Part shown: piece after piece, positions 25,086 through 34,671 of the stretch
Layout: every line of letters begins with the position of its first letter
Numbering within the stretch: the first letter of the stretch is position 1
From: Loktanella sp. Alg231-35
Lineage (GTDB): Bacteria; Pseudomonadota; Alphaproteobacteria; Rhodobacterales; Rhodobacteraceae
Reading direction: 5' to 3'
Assembly (NCBI RefSeq): GCF_900143545.1
Contig: NZ_FREV01000002.1
Span: forward strand, 558,018-622,017
DNA: 64,000 nt
Position numbers and translations under genes: made by a program
Notes under the pieces: generated by a model
Databases searched by the model: none
What the model saw: only the letters and a program-made list of their open reading frames with translations
Told to the model about the DNA's origin: nothing

Positions 25086-25844
25086 TTATTGAATCAGGCG
25101 GCGCAAGTTGCTTACTGCTTTTTCTGAAATTGGACTTGCCTCAAACGCGTTCAAATCTTCTGGAACGCCGATGCCATGCATACCTGCACCCACCTTGCCA
25201 ATCGAATGACAACGGATGTTGGCTCCTTCGGTGGCCAACCTGCTGTATACAGGGGCAACGTAGAATTCACCGTTTACCCTCTCATTGGTCGCGATCATCG
25301 CATCAGCACTACGTACGAAGTCAGCTCCACGCGCAAAATTGTAAATCCCCACCGTCGCCTCATCCGACACCACGACTTTTTCGATCACTTCAATGACACG
25401 ACCGCTGTTATCGCGTTTAACAAACGACCATTTGTCGTCGTCTGCCCACATCGTCATGATTAGTCCGTTAGCGTCCTTTATATCCGCCAGGTATTCGTCA
25501 ATAGAGGCGTCAATGTACTGATCGCAATTCGCAATCATTAGAGGTGCATCGTTGTTGATGGCTTCACGAGCTAGCAGCACTGTGCACGCCGCACCCTCCG
25601 TGACGGCATCTATATAGATTATGGAGCATCCAGGCGCCCAGCCCCTCAGCATATTAGCCAAACCATAGGTTTCATCATGTTCACGCAGGACCAAAAAGTG
25701 AAACTGATGGGGCGTGATCGGCCTGAGGTTTTCGATGACCACCTGAATCATTGGATGACCGCGTAAAGGGATCAGTGGTTTATGTGCGGTATGGGAAGCA
25801 GTCGCAACCCAGTCGGCTGACCTTGGCTTCAACGTCCGGCGCAT
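25086..25844 (-). pseudogene. Sugar nucleotidyltransferase with damaged N-terminus
   Basis: From HKPLIPLRGHPMIQVVIENL onward the sequence matches NTP-transferase proteins used in capsule synthesis. It keeps APLMIANCDQYIDASIDEYL with the metal-binding Asp, VGIYNFARGADFV, NGEFYVAPVYSRL and a GIGVPEDLNAF end. The family normally begins with a G-x-G-x-RF loop that binds the nucleotide. Here that part is unrecognisable, and upstream sequence belongs to another element on the plus strand. ATG 25844 would give 252 residues without the loop. It may be a pseudogene left by a deletion. Confidence 0.6.
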
Positions 25845-25863
25845 AACGCGGATCGCCAGTCGA

Positions 25864-26254
25864 TTGGAAACACGCGGGTTGCTTCTGCGAACTGCCTGCA
25901 AAGGTGGGCGTAGATTTGGACGACGCGGCGGGGACGGCAGGATTATCGTCGCTGGCGGGATCAACCTTGGTCCTATGGTCGAGCAAGCCGGTGATCTGAT
26001 GCGCCTCATCCAACATCAAGCACAGGATCCGAACGTCTACGCAATGATCGGGAACGTGCTAACGATGTGATCCGAGCCATTCGTGGTCTCGGGGCAGAAC
26101 CTGCTCTTCAGGCGGCGCGTGATGTATTCCCAAGGCTGATTACTATGAAAACGTCAGCATACCTACTGGGCTTACGAGGGTTGGACCCAAAAGGGAGCGG
26201 CTGTCCCGCGCCCAATGGAAAGCCCGCAAAGATCAGGCGCGCCGCGATGCAAAA
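25864..26254 (+). pseudogene. Scrambled remnant, perhaps of a mobilisation protein
   Basis: Plus-strand protein-like segments continue from frame to frame: VAGGINLGPMVEQAGDLMR to about 26040, RANDVIRAIRGLGAEPALQ to about 26130, then KADYYENVSIPTGL and RERLSRAQWKARKDQARRD to 26254. The last leads in frame into the coiled-coil gene. This suggests one longer ancestral gene with several indels. A plasmid mobilisation or replication-accessory protein would fit the neighbourhood, but no catalytic motif is visible. Confidence 0.35.
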
Positions 26255-26818
26255 TTGCACAGCGACATGCAGGACAGGGTAGAACGCATTGCGGGTGCGG
26301 AAGAAAGTTTGGAAGATTCGGTTGGTCGGAAGGCTGAGGAGCTGGCCAACAAACTGGCTTTAGTGGATCAGGCGCAGAAAGATGCTGAGGACGCTAAGAA
26401 AAGATCATTACGCCGCGCTCGCGAGGTGGTCGACGATGCACGCAGCGAAGCCCGGCAACTGCAACAGAAGGCGCGTGAGGAGCTCGCTGCTCAGACCGTT
26501 CAAGTGGAAGCCTCAAGGGCCGAACTGGAACAGGAGCGCCGCGCCTTCGAGCTTGAGAAGCGGCGGGTTGTAAAAAAGGCTGTCTTGGATGTGGCAAAGG
26601 CAAGCGCGCGCGTTGAGGCAGCACGGTATTGTGGGCATTCCCCTGGTCATTTTGATAAGCTTGTCAGAAGCGGCACTTATCCACCCGGTCGTGATGCCGA
26701 TGGCGTTGTGCTTTGGCTTCGCTGGGAACTCGATACCGCACTGGCCGAACTCCCGACAATTGGTGGGCAAGCCTGGACTGAAACAAACACCTGTGATGAG
26801 GCATTTGGTTGTACGTAA
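26255..26818 (+). CDS. Coiled-coil protein with C-terminal excisionase-like HTH
   Basis: 187 residues from TTG 26255, or shorter from ATG 26267; the frame is open upstream to 26123 but without a start. Residues 1-115 are one long charged coiled coil (AEELANKLALVDQAQKDAED...). The last 60 contain AARYCGHSPGHFDKLVRSG and a WELDTALAELP helix, the pattern of small excisionase-like proteins that normally stand alone before this class of integrase. Its TAA overlaps the integrase ATG by one base (TAATG). I read it as a fusion between a decayed coiled-coil gene and the excisionase. Confidence 0.55.
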   Translation: MHSDMQDRVERIAGAEESLEDSVGRKAEELANKLALVDQAQKDAEDAKKRSLRRAREVVDDARSEARQLQQKAREELAAQTVQVEASRAELEQERRAFELEKRRVVKKAVLDVAKASARVEAARYCGHSPGHFDKLVRSGTYPPGRDADGVVLWLRWELDTALAELPTIGGQAWTETNTCDEAFGCT

Positions 26819-27916
26819 TGTTGAAACACCTCAATGCGCCCGGTCGGTTTCCGAGCGGCAACGTTCGCTTCTACTACCGCCCCAAGGGTCAGAAAGGCAT
26901 TCCTATGCCCGATCTGCCTCCCGATGATCAGCGTTTTCTTGATGCATACAACGCAGCCTCAGGAGGCGAGGCACCTAACAGTCCTAGACCAAGACCAGGC
27001 AGTCTCGCTTTAGCTGTCCCCCGATATTTGGCCTCCGACAGCTTTGCGGCTCTCTCTCCTGAAACTCGTTCCTCCCGACGTCGAATGCTGGATGAAATTC
27101 ACCAGAACCATGGAAGAGGGTTGGTTCGAGATCTCCGAACCAAGCATGTGGAGTCAGCGCTTAGGGAATTCTCCGGGCATGCAAGAAACAATCGCCCCAA
27201 GGTTTGGCGTGCATTTGGCAAGTGGCTCAAAGATATGTACAAGATTGATGACCCTGCCGAGAACGTGAGAAAATCATCGGTCCCAAAATCAAATGGCCAC
27301 CAGCCTTGGGCTGACGACCAAATCGAGGCATTCCGTGCATTCTGGCCTCTAGGGACACCAGAGCGTCTTGCGTTTGAGGTCATTTACTTCACTGGGGCCC
27401 GAATTTCGGACGCCTTTAGACTTGGCCAGGGCAACGTCGATCACGAAGGGTGGCTGGTGTTCAATCAGCAGAAAACTGGCGGCGAGGTCGCAATTCCATT
27501 TAGCCGTCCTCTACCAGATTTCGCTTCAGGCATGCAGAGCGATCTTCGGTACCTTCGCGCGGCGTTGGATGCACGGTCGGACAAACATTACCTGGATCAC
27601 AACTGCCTTTGGGACCTCGCGAAGCGTGAAGGCTGCCGGACAGTGGTTTTCAGCCAAGGCGCGGGCCGCTGGCATCCAAGGCCGGTCTGCACACGGATTG
27701 CGGAAAAGCCGGTCCAGGGCCTTAGCAGAAGCAGGCGGGAACTCAGTTCAAATTGGCGCATGGACCGGCCATGAAAGCCTCTCAGAGATCGAACGCTATA
27801 TTCGCGGCCTCAACAAAAGAAAGGTGCTCAGCAGCACGGAAGCGGAACAAAAAGTTCCAACTTCTGCGGCCAAAGTTCCAACTCAACCAAAAAAGACAGG
27901 AGAATCAAATGCTTGA
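26818..27916 (+). pseudogene. Frameshifted tyrosine integrase of the tRNA-Arg island
   Basis: The first frame (ATG 26818) gives the core-binding part and the first catalytic Arg in YFTGARISDAFRL. It loses homology at about 27582. The match continues in the next frame as TWITTAFGTSRSVKAAGQWF, then SAHGLRKSRSRALAEAGG (HxxR box) and WTGHESLSEIERYIRG (His and Tyr). A single-base change at about 27575-27590 therefore separates the catalytic residues. The gene ends nine bases from the tRNA-Arg 3' end, as expected for the integrase that used this site. Without a frameshift bypass it is inactive. Confidence 0.85.
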
Positions 27917-27924
27917 AAAAGTGC

Positions 27925-28001
27925 TGGTGACCCCGGCAGGATTCGAACCTGCAACCTGCCCCTTAGGAGGGGGCTGCTCTATCCAGTTGAGCCACGGGGC
28001 C
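27925..28001 (-). tRNA. tRNA-Arg (anticodon CCT)
   Basis: A 77-base gene on the minus strand. The acceptor stem is GGCCCCG with CGGGGTC, the D arm contains GGCTCAACTGGATAGAGC, the anticodon loop is CTCCTAA (CCT), the T arm is CAGG-TTCGAAT-CCTG, and ACCA is encoded. It is the intact copy rebuilt by island integration; a diverged copy of its 3' half lies at 20294-20339. Confidence 0.95.
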
Positions 28002-28110
28002 GTCAAATGTTGAATGCCTGCCTTTGCCAATTTGGTCAACGGCGCGGATCATCTGGCATTTGTGTGCGATGCTGTTTAACAATGGGTTTAGACTTAGCAG
28101 GACGACCCAT

Positions 28111-29136
28111 TTGACAAATTCCTCCAAACGCCCGCTGACCCTGCGTGATGTGTCCGAAGCATCCGGTGTGAGCGAAATGACGGTCAGCCGTGTGCTGCGC
28201 AACAAGGGCGACGTCAGTGCCGCTACCCGCCAGAAGGTGCAGGATGCTGCCAAGAAGTTGGGATATGTGCCCAATAAGATCGCGGGGGCTTTGGCGTCGC
28301 AGCGGGTCAATCTCGTTGCGGTGATCATTCCATCGTTGGGCAACATGGTTTTCCCAGAGGTCCTTTCGGGTATTTCCGAGACGCTGGAAGGCACAGAGCT
28401 GCAGCCTGTCGTCGGTGTGACGGATTATCTGCCTGAGAAAGAAGAGAAAGTCCTGTTCGAGATGCTGTCTTGGCGTCCGTCCGGGGTGATCATAGCAGGA
28501 TTGGAACACTCCGAAGCGTCAGCAGCCATGCTGCAGCAAGCCGGTATTCCTGTTGTCGAAATCATGGATGTCGATGGCGAACCTGTTGATCACTGTGTCG
28601 GCATTTCGCATCGGCGCGCAGGCCGCAAGATGGCCGAGGCGATCATTGCGCAAGGTTACAAGCGGATCGGCTTTATGGGCACGAAGATGCCGCTGGACCA
28701 CCGCGCCCGTAAGCGTTTCGAGGGGTTCACTCGCACGCTTGCCAAATCGGGGATCGAGATTGCCGATCAGGAATTCTATTCTGGCGGATCGGCCTTGGCC
28801 AAAGGCCGCGAGATGACCGAAAAGATGATGGCGCGGACGCCGGACCTCGATTTCCTATACTACTCGAACGACATGATTGGGGCGGGCGGCCTGCTGTATC
28901 TGCTCGAACAGGGCATTGATGTGCCCGGCAAGATCGGGATCGCTGGTTTCAATGGGGTCGAGCTGCTGGATGGTCTGCCTCGTCAGTTGGCAACCATGGA
29001 CGCTTGCCGCCGTGATATCGGGGTCAAGGCTGCAGAGATTGTGGCTGCTCTTAACAGTGGGCAAGAGGTGCCAGAGGGTCCTGTTGTTACCCTGTCACCG
29101 ACGCTGGCGGTTGGCGAAACGCTCCGGCGCAAATAG
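28111..29136 (+). CDS. LacI-family transcriptional regulator
   Basis: About 341 residues. The N-terminal LacI helix-turn-helix is LRDVSEASGVSEMTVSRVLR with the hinge LGYVPNKIAGALAS. A periplasmic-binding-protein-like ligand domain follows (VAVIIPSLGNMVFPEVL, GFMGTKMPLDHRARKRFEGF, YYSNDMIGAGGL). The composition resembles gluconate/sugar-acid GntR-type members. I favour TTG 28111, which has AGGA nine bases upstream; the frame is open to 28024. No cognate sugar operon is adjacent, so the target is unknown. Confidence 0.85.
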   Translation: MTNSSKRPLTLRDVSEASGVSEMTVSRVLRNKGDVSAATRQKVQDAAKKLGYVPNKIAGALASQRVNLVAVIIPSLGNMVFPEVLSGISETLEGTELQPVVGVTDYLPEKEEKVLFEMLSWRPSGVIIAGLEHSEASAAMLQQAGIPVVEIMDVDGEPVDHCVGISHRRAGRKMAEAIIAQGYKRIGFMGTKMPLDHRARKRFEGFTRTLAKSGIEIADQEFYSGGSALAKGREMTEKMMARTPDLDFLYYSNDMIGAGGLLYLLEQGIDVPGKIGIAGFNGVELLDGLPRQLATMDACRRDIGVKAAEIVAALNSGQEVPEGPVVTLSPTLAVGETLRRK

Positions 29137-29835
29137 CTAGATCATCCGAATGACGTCTTTGTCGATCGACAAAACGTAACCTTTTCGGGCAATGTTTTTG
29201 ACCAGAAGTTCGCTCATCATCTGATTGCCGAGCGTATCGCGTAGGCGTTTGATTCGTGTGGCCCCTGCGGCCTCGTCACAATCGGCGGCATTGCGTCCCG
29301 AAATGACGCCCTCAATTTCCGCACCGGTCAGCACCTCATCATCCATGCGTGCTTCGGCCAGAACGGATAGCGTTTCAATAGCTGCATCAGTCAGCTTGAA
29401 TTCAAAATCGTTAAGGTAAACGGCCTTTTGGTCGCGGCTGATGGTGAGTGAGTTTACCTCGATCCCCTGCCGCTCAATCCGGCCCATGCGCCGATTGAGC
29501 GCGATCAGCATCACAAGGAAGGCCACCGCAGCAATCAAAAGGGCCGTCGCAAAGATCAGCAGCACAAAGATAACAAAGCGGTAAGACGCGAGCGTGTCAG
29601 AGAATGCCGTGCCAGACCCGGCCAAAATCTCTAGCAATTTGATTTCAGCGTTGCTGGTCAGGTTGTCGTTTTCCACGAACAACTGTTCAACCCGCGCGTT
29701 GAACGCATTGGCATCTGGCAGATTGATAAAAAGCAGGACAGCCGCAATCGTCAAGATCAGGACAATCGCCACAATGCCTGCGACGACGATCCGGTTGCCG
29801 ATTTCGCGTGTCTCAGAAGCGGAGGAAGTACTCAC
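29137..29835 (-). CDS. Membrane-anchored winged-helix protein
   Basis: About 232 residues from GTG 29835, with AAAGGA upstream. Two membrane helices (IVVAGIVAIVLILTIAAVLLF near 14-34 and FVIFVLLIFATALLIAAVAF near 86-105) flank a periplasmic loop of about 50 residues. The C-terminal cytoplasmic part has an OmpR/ToxR-like winged helix: FKLTDAAIETLSVLAE, ADCDEAAGATRIKRLRDTLG, then KNIARKGYVLSID. This is a one-component, ToxR-like arrangement with sensing loop and DNA-binding domain inverted in order. The gene overlaps the end of a periplasmic-protein gene by 23 bases, so that protein may be its partner. Confidence 0.6.
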   Translation of the reverse strand: MSTSSASETREIGNRIVVAGIVAIVLILTIAAVLLFINLPDANAFNARVEQLFVENDNLTSNAEIKLLEILAGSGTAFSDTLASYRFVIFVLLIFATALLIAAVAFLVMLIALNRRMGRIERQGIEVNSLTISRDQKAVYLNDFEFKLTDAAIETLSVLAEARMDDEVLTGAEIEGVISGRNAADCDEAAGATRIKRLRDTLGNQMMSELLVKNIARKGYVLSIDKDVIRMI

Positions 29836-30094
29836 CTGCGCTGTCCTTTCTTTCATCCAGCCCGGCATCATCAAAGACGCCCAGCACATTCAATAGCTGC
29901 CAGCCGTTCCCAGCCAAACGGTCGCCCAGTTGGGTTTCGGCCGATCCGACAGAACAGTCACCATCAACCTCTGCCACTCCATAATGGAGCCGCAACGGGT
30001 TGTCCTGCTTGGCCTTATAGTCTGCATAGCAGGCGGCTTGCAGAACTGTGGTGCTCAACATCAGAGCCATGAATGAGAGAGAAAGTTGTTTCAT
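29813..30094 (-). CDS. Small periplasmic protein
   Basis: 93 residues with a signal peptide (MKQLSLSFMALMLSTTVLQAA) and a mature region containing CYADYKAKQDNPLRLHYGV, a second Cys at VDGDCSV, and a C-terminal AGEYFLRF. The two Cys could form a disulfide. I recall similar small exported proteins in Rhodobacteraceae but no known function. It is the first gene of a pair with the membrane-anchored winged-helix protein. Confidence 0.7.
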   Translation of the reverse strand: MKQLSLSFMALMLSTTVLQAACYADYKAKQDNPLRLHYGVAEVDGDCSVGSAETQLGDRLAGNGWQLLNVLGVFDDAGLDERKDSAGEYFLRF

Positions 30095-30252
30095 GTGCTC
30101 ACCTGATCCGAGCCGGTCCTGATATTCAATAACGCGTCATGTTATCGCGATGGCAATCGCATAACCATCCCCCGTTATTGTTTGGCAGGACGGAATGGCT
30201 CCAAATTTGGTTCATCGCCTTACCAAGGCACGTGAACCGAAAGGATACGCCA

Positions 30253-30732
30253 ATGTTCAAGCCAATGATCGCCGGGATAACTGCCCTGTCGCTGACCCTT
30301 GCCACCGCATCGCCGCTGCAAGCAAACGGGCTCGACCGCGAAGATGCGGGCAAGCTGTTGTTTGGCCTGGCGGCCATTGCCATCCTTGGGGCGGCACTTG
30401 ATAATCGTGACCGCCGCGAGCGCCGTAGTGAGCGCGAGGCAGAAACGGTGCAGCGCGGTATTGACCCCAATCGCAGCTGGTCCGATCTGAACCGCGAACA
30501 CCGCAATGATAACGGGCGATACACGTTGCCCAACCGTTGTCTGCGCGGCGTCGATACCCGGTTTGGCACGCAACGCATGTTTGCCCAACGCTGCCTTGAA
30601 CGGAACTACCACCATGTGAACAGCTTGCCCGCGCGTTGTGCCGTGCGGGTCTACACTGACGACGGCCCGCGCCGCGGCTTTGACCCGCTTTGCCTGCGCG
30701 AGCAGGGCTATCGATCTGATCGGCGCCACTAA
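30253..30732 (+). CDS. Exported Arg-rich hypothetical protein
   Basis: 159 residues from ATG 30253, preceded by AAAGGA. Signal peptide MFKPMIAGITALSLTLATASPLQA. The mature protein has a short hydrophobic helix (AGKLLFGLAAIAILGAALDN), then an Arg/Asp-rich stretch and four Cys in the second half (NRCLRGV, AQRCLERNY, PARCAVRVY, DPLCLREQG) likely to form two disulfides. No enzyme motif visible. It lies alone between divergent and downstream units. Confidence 0.65.
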   Translation: MFKPMIAGITALSLTLATASPLQANGLDREDAGKLLFGLAAIAILGAALDNRDRRERRSEREAETVQRGIDPNRSWSDLNREHRNDNGRYTLPNRCLRGVDTRFGTQRMFAQRCLERNYHHVNSLPARCAVRVYTDDGPRRGFDPLCLREQGYRSDRRH

Positions 30733-30914
30733 GGTGTTGAGCAGTAGCGCGGTTCCAACGCCCCGGTTACCGCGCCACCTTGGGTGTTTGATCTTGTGAC
30801 AACTGCGCAGTGTGATGCGTGACAGATCATGACACCCACACGGGCAGAGAGATTGGACATGGCTCTCTGCCCCTTTTTCCTTGCAGTCACCGGGCGCATC
30901 TGGTGACTGACCGC

Positions 30915-31547
30915 ATGACAAAACCTGACTTTAGTTTCGAAGAGGCAGCGCAACAGCGTGGCTTTGCCCTTGTCGCAGGCGTGGATGAGGTTGGGCGCGG
31001 CCCCTTGGCCGGGCCAGTTGTTGCTGCCGCGGTGATCCTTGACCCTGACCAAATCCCCGATGGTTTGAACGACAGTAAGAAACTGACGGCAAAGCGGCGT
31101 GACGCGCTTTATAATACATTGCTGCAAGTGGCCGATGTGTCCATCGCCGAGGCGACGGTTGCCGAGATTGATACCCACAACATCCTGCGCGCCTCGCATA
31201 TTGCGATGGTGCGCGCTGTGTCTGGTCTGTCACAGCAGGCCGACTATGCCCTCATCGATGGCAACATGGTGCCCCGTGATTTGGCGCTGTCCAGCGAGAC
31301 GATCATCAAGGGCGATGCGCGCAGTTTGAGCATCGCTGCGGCCTCTATCGTGGCCAAGGTGTGGCGCGACCGCCACATGGTGACATTGGCGCAACAGCAC
31401 CCCCACTATGGCTGGGAAAAGAACGCCGGATACCCGACGGCCCAGCATAAATTGGGGCTAGAGCAGTTTGGCGTGACTCCGCACCATAGGCGCTCGTTCA
31501 AACCGATACACAACATCTTGTATCAAGCTGAAAACCTAAGTGATTGA
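30915..31547 (+). CDS. rnhB: Ribonuclease HII
   Basis: 210 residues. Catalytic residues are visible in GVDEVGRGPLAGPV (Asp-Glu), ALIDGN (Asp) and IIKGDARS (Asp). LNDSKKLTAKRR and IAAASIVAKVWRD are also conserved. It cuts RNA in RNA-DNA hybrids, including single ribonucleotides left by replication. ATG 30915 matches the family start; the frame extends to 30819. ccrM follows 90 bases later, an arrangement kept in many alphaproteobacteria. Confidence 0.95.
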   Translation: MTKPDFSFEEAAQQRGFALVAGVDEVGRGPLAGPVVAAAVILDPDQIPDGLNDSKKLTAKRRDALYNTLLQVADVSIAEATVAEIDTHNILRASHIAMVRAVSGLSQQADYALIDGNMVPRDLALSSETIIKGDARSLSIAAASIVAKVWRDRHMVTLAQQHPHYGWEKNAGYPTAQHKLGLEQFGVTPHHRRSFKPIHNILYQAENLSD

Positions 31548-32747
<1,200 letters not shown>

Positions 32748-32932
32748 CGTCATTTGATCTTTCAGGAATAGAACCTGCACAGGGTTTCGCGTTCACAGAC
32801 GGGCAACGCCCGGCAAAAGGCAGCGAAACACGGTTCCATTCAAGATCAAGTGACGGCTTCACCAAAGTTGATACCGCCGGTGCCTGCGGCAAGCCTCTCC
32901 AATGGTGGAAGGTCCGCGAGCACTAACTTTAT

Positions 32933-32964
32933 CCCCGCCATCCCATGTGATGGCGGGGTTTTTT
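32933..32964 (+). terminator. Rho-independent terminator
   Basis: CCCCGCCATC (32933-32942) pairs with GATGGCGGGG (32949-32958) across a six-base loop, followed by TTTTTT. It lies 186 bases after ccrM and probably ends that transcript. I see no gene in 32748-32932. Confidence 0.85.
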
Positions 32965-33034
32965 GTTGGGTTTCTGGGTTGAGCCCGACTTGCGTGATGC
33001 TGCGTGCTGAATGAATGTCTGCTAAGTTGAGGAT

Positions 33035-33409
33035 ATGGAAAATTCTCGACAACCTGTTTCATTCATCGCAACCGACAAACCAGAGGCTGCGAAAAACTTT
33101 TACTCTGATGTTATCGGTCTTGAACTGAGAGAAGCCACGCCGTTTGCGCTTGTATTTTGCGATAGGTCTCATGTGCTTCGTGTACAGATCGTTTCAGAAC
33201 TTGAACCTGCCAGCTACACGGTTCACGGATGGCAAGTCACAAACATCGCTGTTGAAATTAGTGTGTTGGCCTCCGAAGGAGTACAATTTCAGCGCTTCGG
33301 CCAACTTGACCAAGATGCGCTTGGTGTCTGGACAACACCAGATGGCAACAAAATTGCATGGTTCAAAGACCCGAGCGGCAATATCCTGTCGCTGACTGAA
33401 TATGTATAA
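33035..33409 (+). CDS. VOC-family (glyoxalase-like) protein
   Basis: 124 residues with the paired beta-alpha-beta pattern of vicinal-oxygen-chelate proteins: FIATDKPEAAKNFYSDVIGL at the start and VWTTPDGNKIAWFKDPSGNIL near the end, which is the usual closing motif. Metal ligands are not obvious: the first strand has Phe where many have His, although His64 in VHGWQVT is nearby. Likely a small isomerase, resistance or binding protein; the substrate is unknown. Confidence 0.75.
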   Translation: MENSRQPVSFIATDKPEAAKNFYSDVIGLELREATPFALVFCDRSHVLRVQIVSELEPASYTVHGWQVTNIAVEISVLASEGVQFQRFGQLDQDALGVWTTPDGNKIAWFKDPSGNILSLTEYV

Positions 33410-33477
33410 AGTTGGGGTCTCTGCTTGGAGCGGACGCTGTGCAATCACCTTCCAACGTCCGCATAGCGGCCTGTAAC

Positions 33478-34620
33478 CTACCGCGGCATAGGATTGCTCG
33501 CCGTTTTATACGGCTCCCAATCCTCGATCTCTGGGTAGTACCGCGCGCGCCAGTCCTTCACCCTTGGGTTCATCATCTTCCGCCATGCCGTTGGCACCAG
33601 CGCCGTCATTGTCATCAGCGGATAGCCATATGGCAGCTGCGGCGCCTCGTCCTCGTCATAGGTCTGCAACAATGGGAAACGTCGGTTGGGTTTATAGTGG
33701 TGGTCCGAATGCCGCTGCAAATTGATCAGCAGCCAGTTTGATGCCTGCTGCGTTGCATTCCACGAATGGCGTGGCAGCACATGTTCGTATTTACCATCGC
33801 CTAGGTGCTTACGCGTCAGCCCGTAGTGTTCGACATAGTCCACCAGCTCCAACTGGAACACCGCCCAGAACGCCTGAACGGTGAACAGGAACACACCCCA
33901 GCCGCCTCCGATCAGCCATGCCAGCAGGACGAACCCTGCTTGCAATCCGAGATAGAGCCAAAAGGGGTTCGAGAGATGCATCCACGGCAGTTTCTTGCGT
34001 GCCAACATGCCTTTCTCGGCTTTGAACGATGACACGAGTGATTGGTAAAGCACCCGCGGAAAGAAGCGGTAAAAGCTCTCTCCATAGCGTGCGGTCACCG
34101 GATCACGCGGTGTCCCAATGTAGCGATGATGCACCAAGAGGTGCTCTGACCGGAAATGTGAATAGAGCACCGAGGCGAGCAAGATGTCAGCCATCCAGCG
34201 TTCCGACTTGGGCTTTTGGTGCATCAACTCATGCGCGTAGACGATCCCAACCGTACCCGACAAAACGCCAAGGGCTGCAAACAGAGCCCATTCCTCGAAC
34301 CAATGCAGATGGTCGGTGCGCACCACATAGACCATGATCCCAAAGATCGTGATCAGTTGCACAGGTGTCCAAAGCAAGGTGTTCAACCGATACCATTGCA
34401 GTTTTTCTTCGGGTGTATCCAGATCGGGATTTTCGGTGTTCTTGCCCACGACGTAGTCCAGCCCAGTGAACAGATACCATGTCGATAGAGGCAAAAGAGC
34501 AATCGCCCAGCCCCCTTGCACCGCCGCGAAAATCGCCAAAGGCACCAATGCCAGCGACAGCCAGAACGGCAAGGCCGTGGTCAGCTGGGCGATCTTTGGG
34601 GTGGCGGGTATGGTGGTCAT
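33478..34620 (-). CDS. alkB: Alkane 1-monooxygenase (AlkB)
   Basis: 380 residues, an integral-membrane di-iron hydroxylase. The three His boxes are present: HELMH at 130-134, HLLVHH at 160-165, and LQRHSDHH at 301-308; HYGL of the NYxEHYGL-type motif appears as DYVEHYGL. At least five membrane helices lie in the first 260 residues. The enzyme hydroxylates the end of medium-chain alkanes using electrons from rubredoxin. No rubredoxin gene is next to it. The gene stands alone, divergent from a short gap before mutY. Confidence 0.9.
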   Translation of the reverse strand: MTTIPATPKIAQLTTALPFWLSLALVPLAIFAAVQGGWAIALLPLSTWYLFTGLDYVVGKNTENPDLDTPEEKLQWYRLNTLLWTPVQLITIFGIMVYVVRTDHLHWFEEWALFAALGVLSGTVGIVYAHELMHQKPKSERWMADILLASVLYSHFRSEHLLVHHRYIGTPRDPVTARYGESFYRFFPRVLYQSLVSSFKAEKGMLARKKLPWMHLSNPFWLYLGLQAGFVLLAWLIGGGWGVFLFTVQAFWAVFQLELVDYVEHYGLTRKHLGDGKYEHVLPRHSWNATQQASNWLLINLQRHSDHHYKPNRRFPLLQTYDEDEAPQLPYGYPLMTMTALVPTAWRKMMNPRVKDWRARYYPEIEDWEPYKTASNPMPR

Positions 34621-34671
34621 TGCAGTATTTCCTCACAGTTAGGCGGAGTCTATGAAATGCCGCCCTGCATC

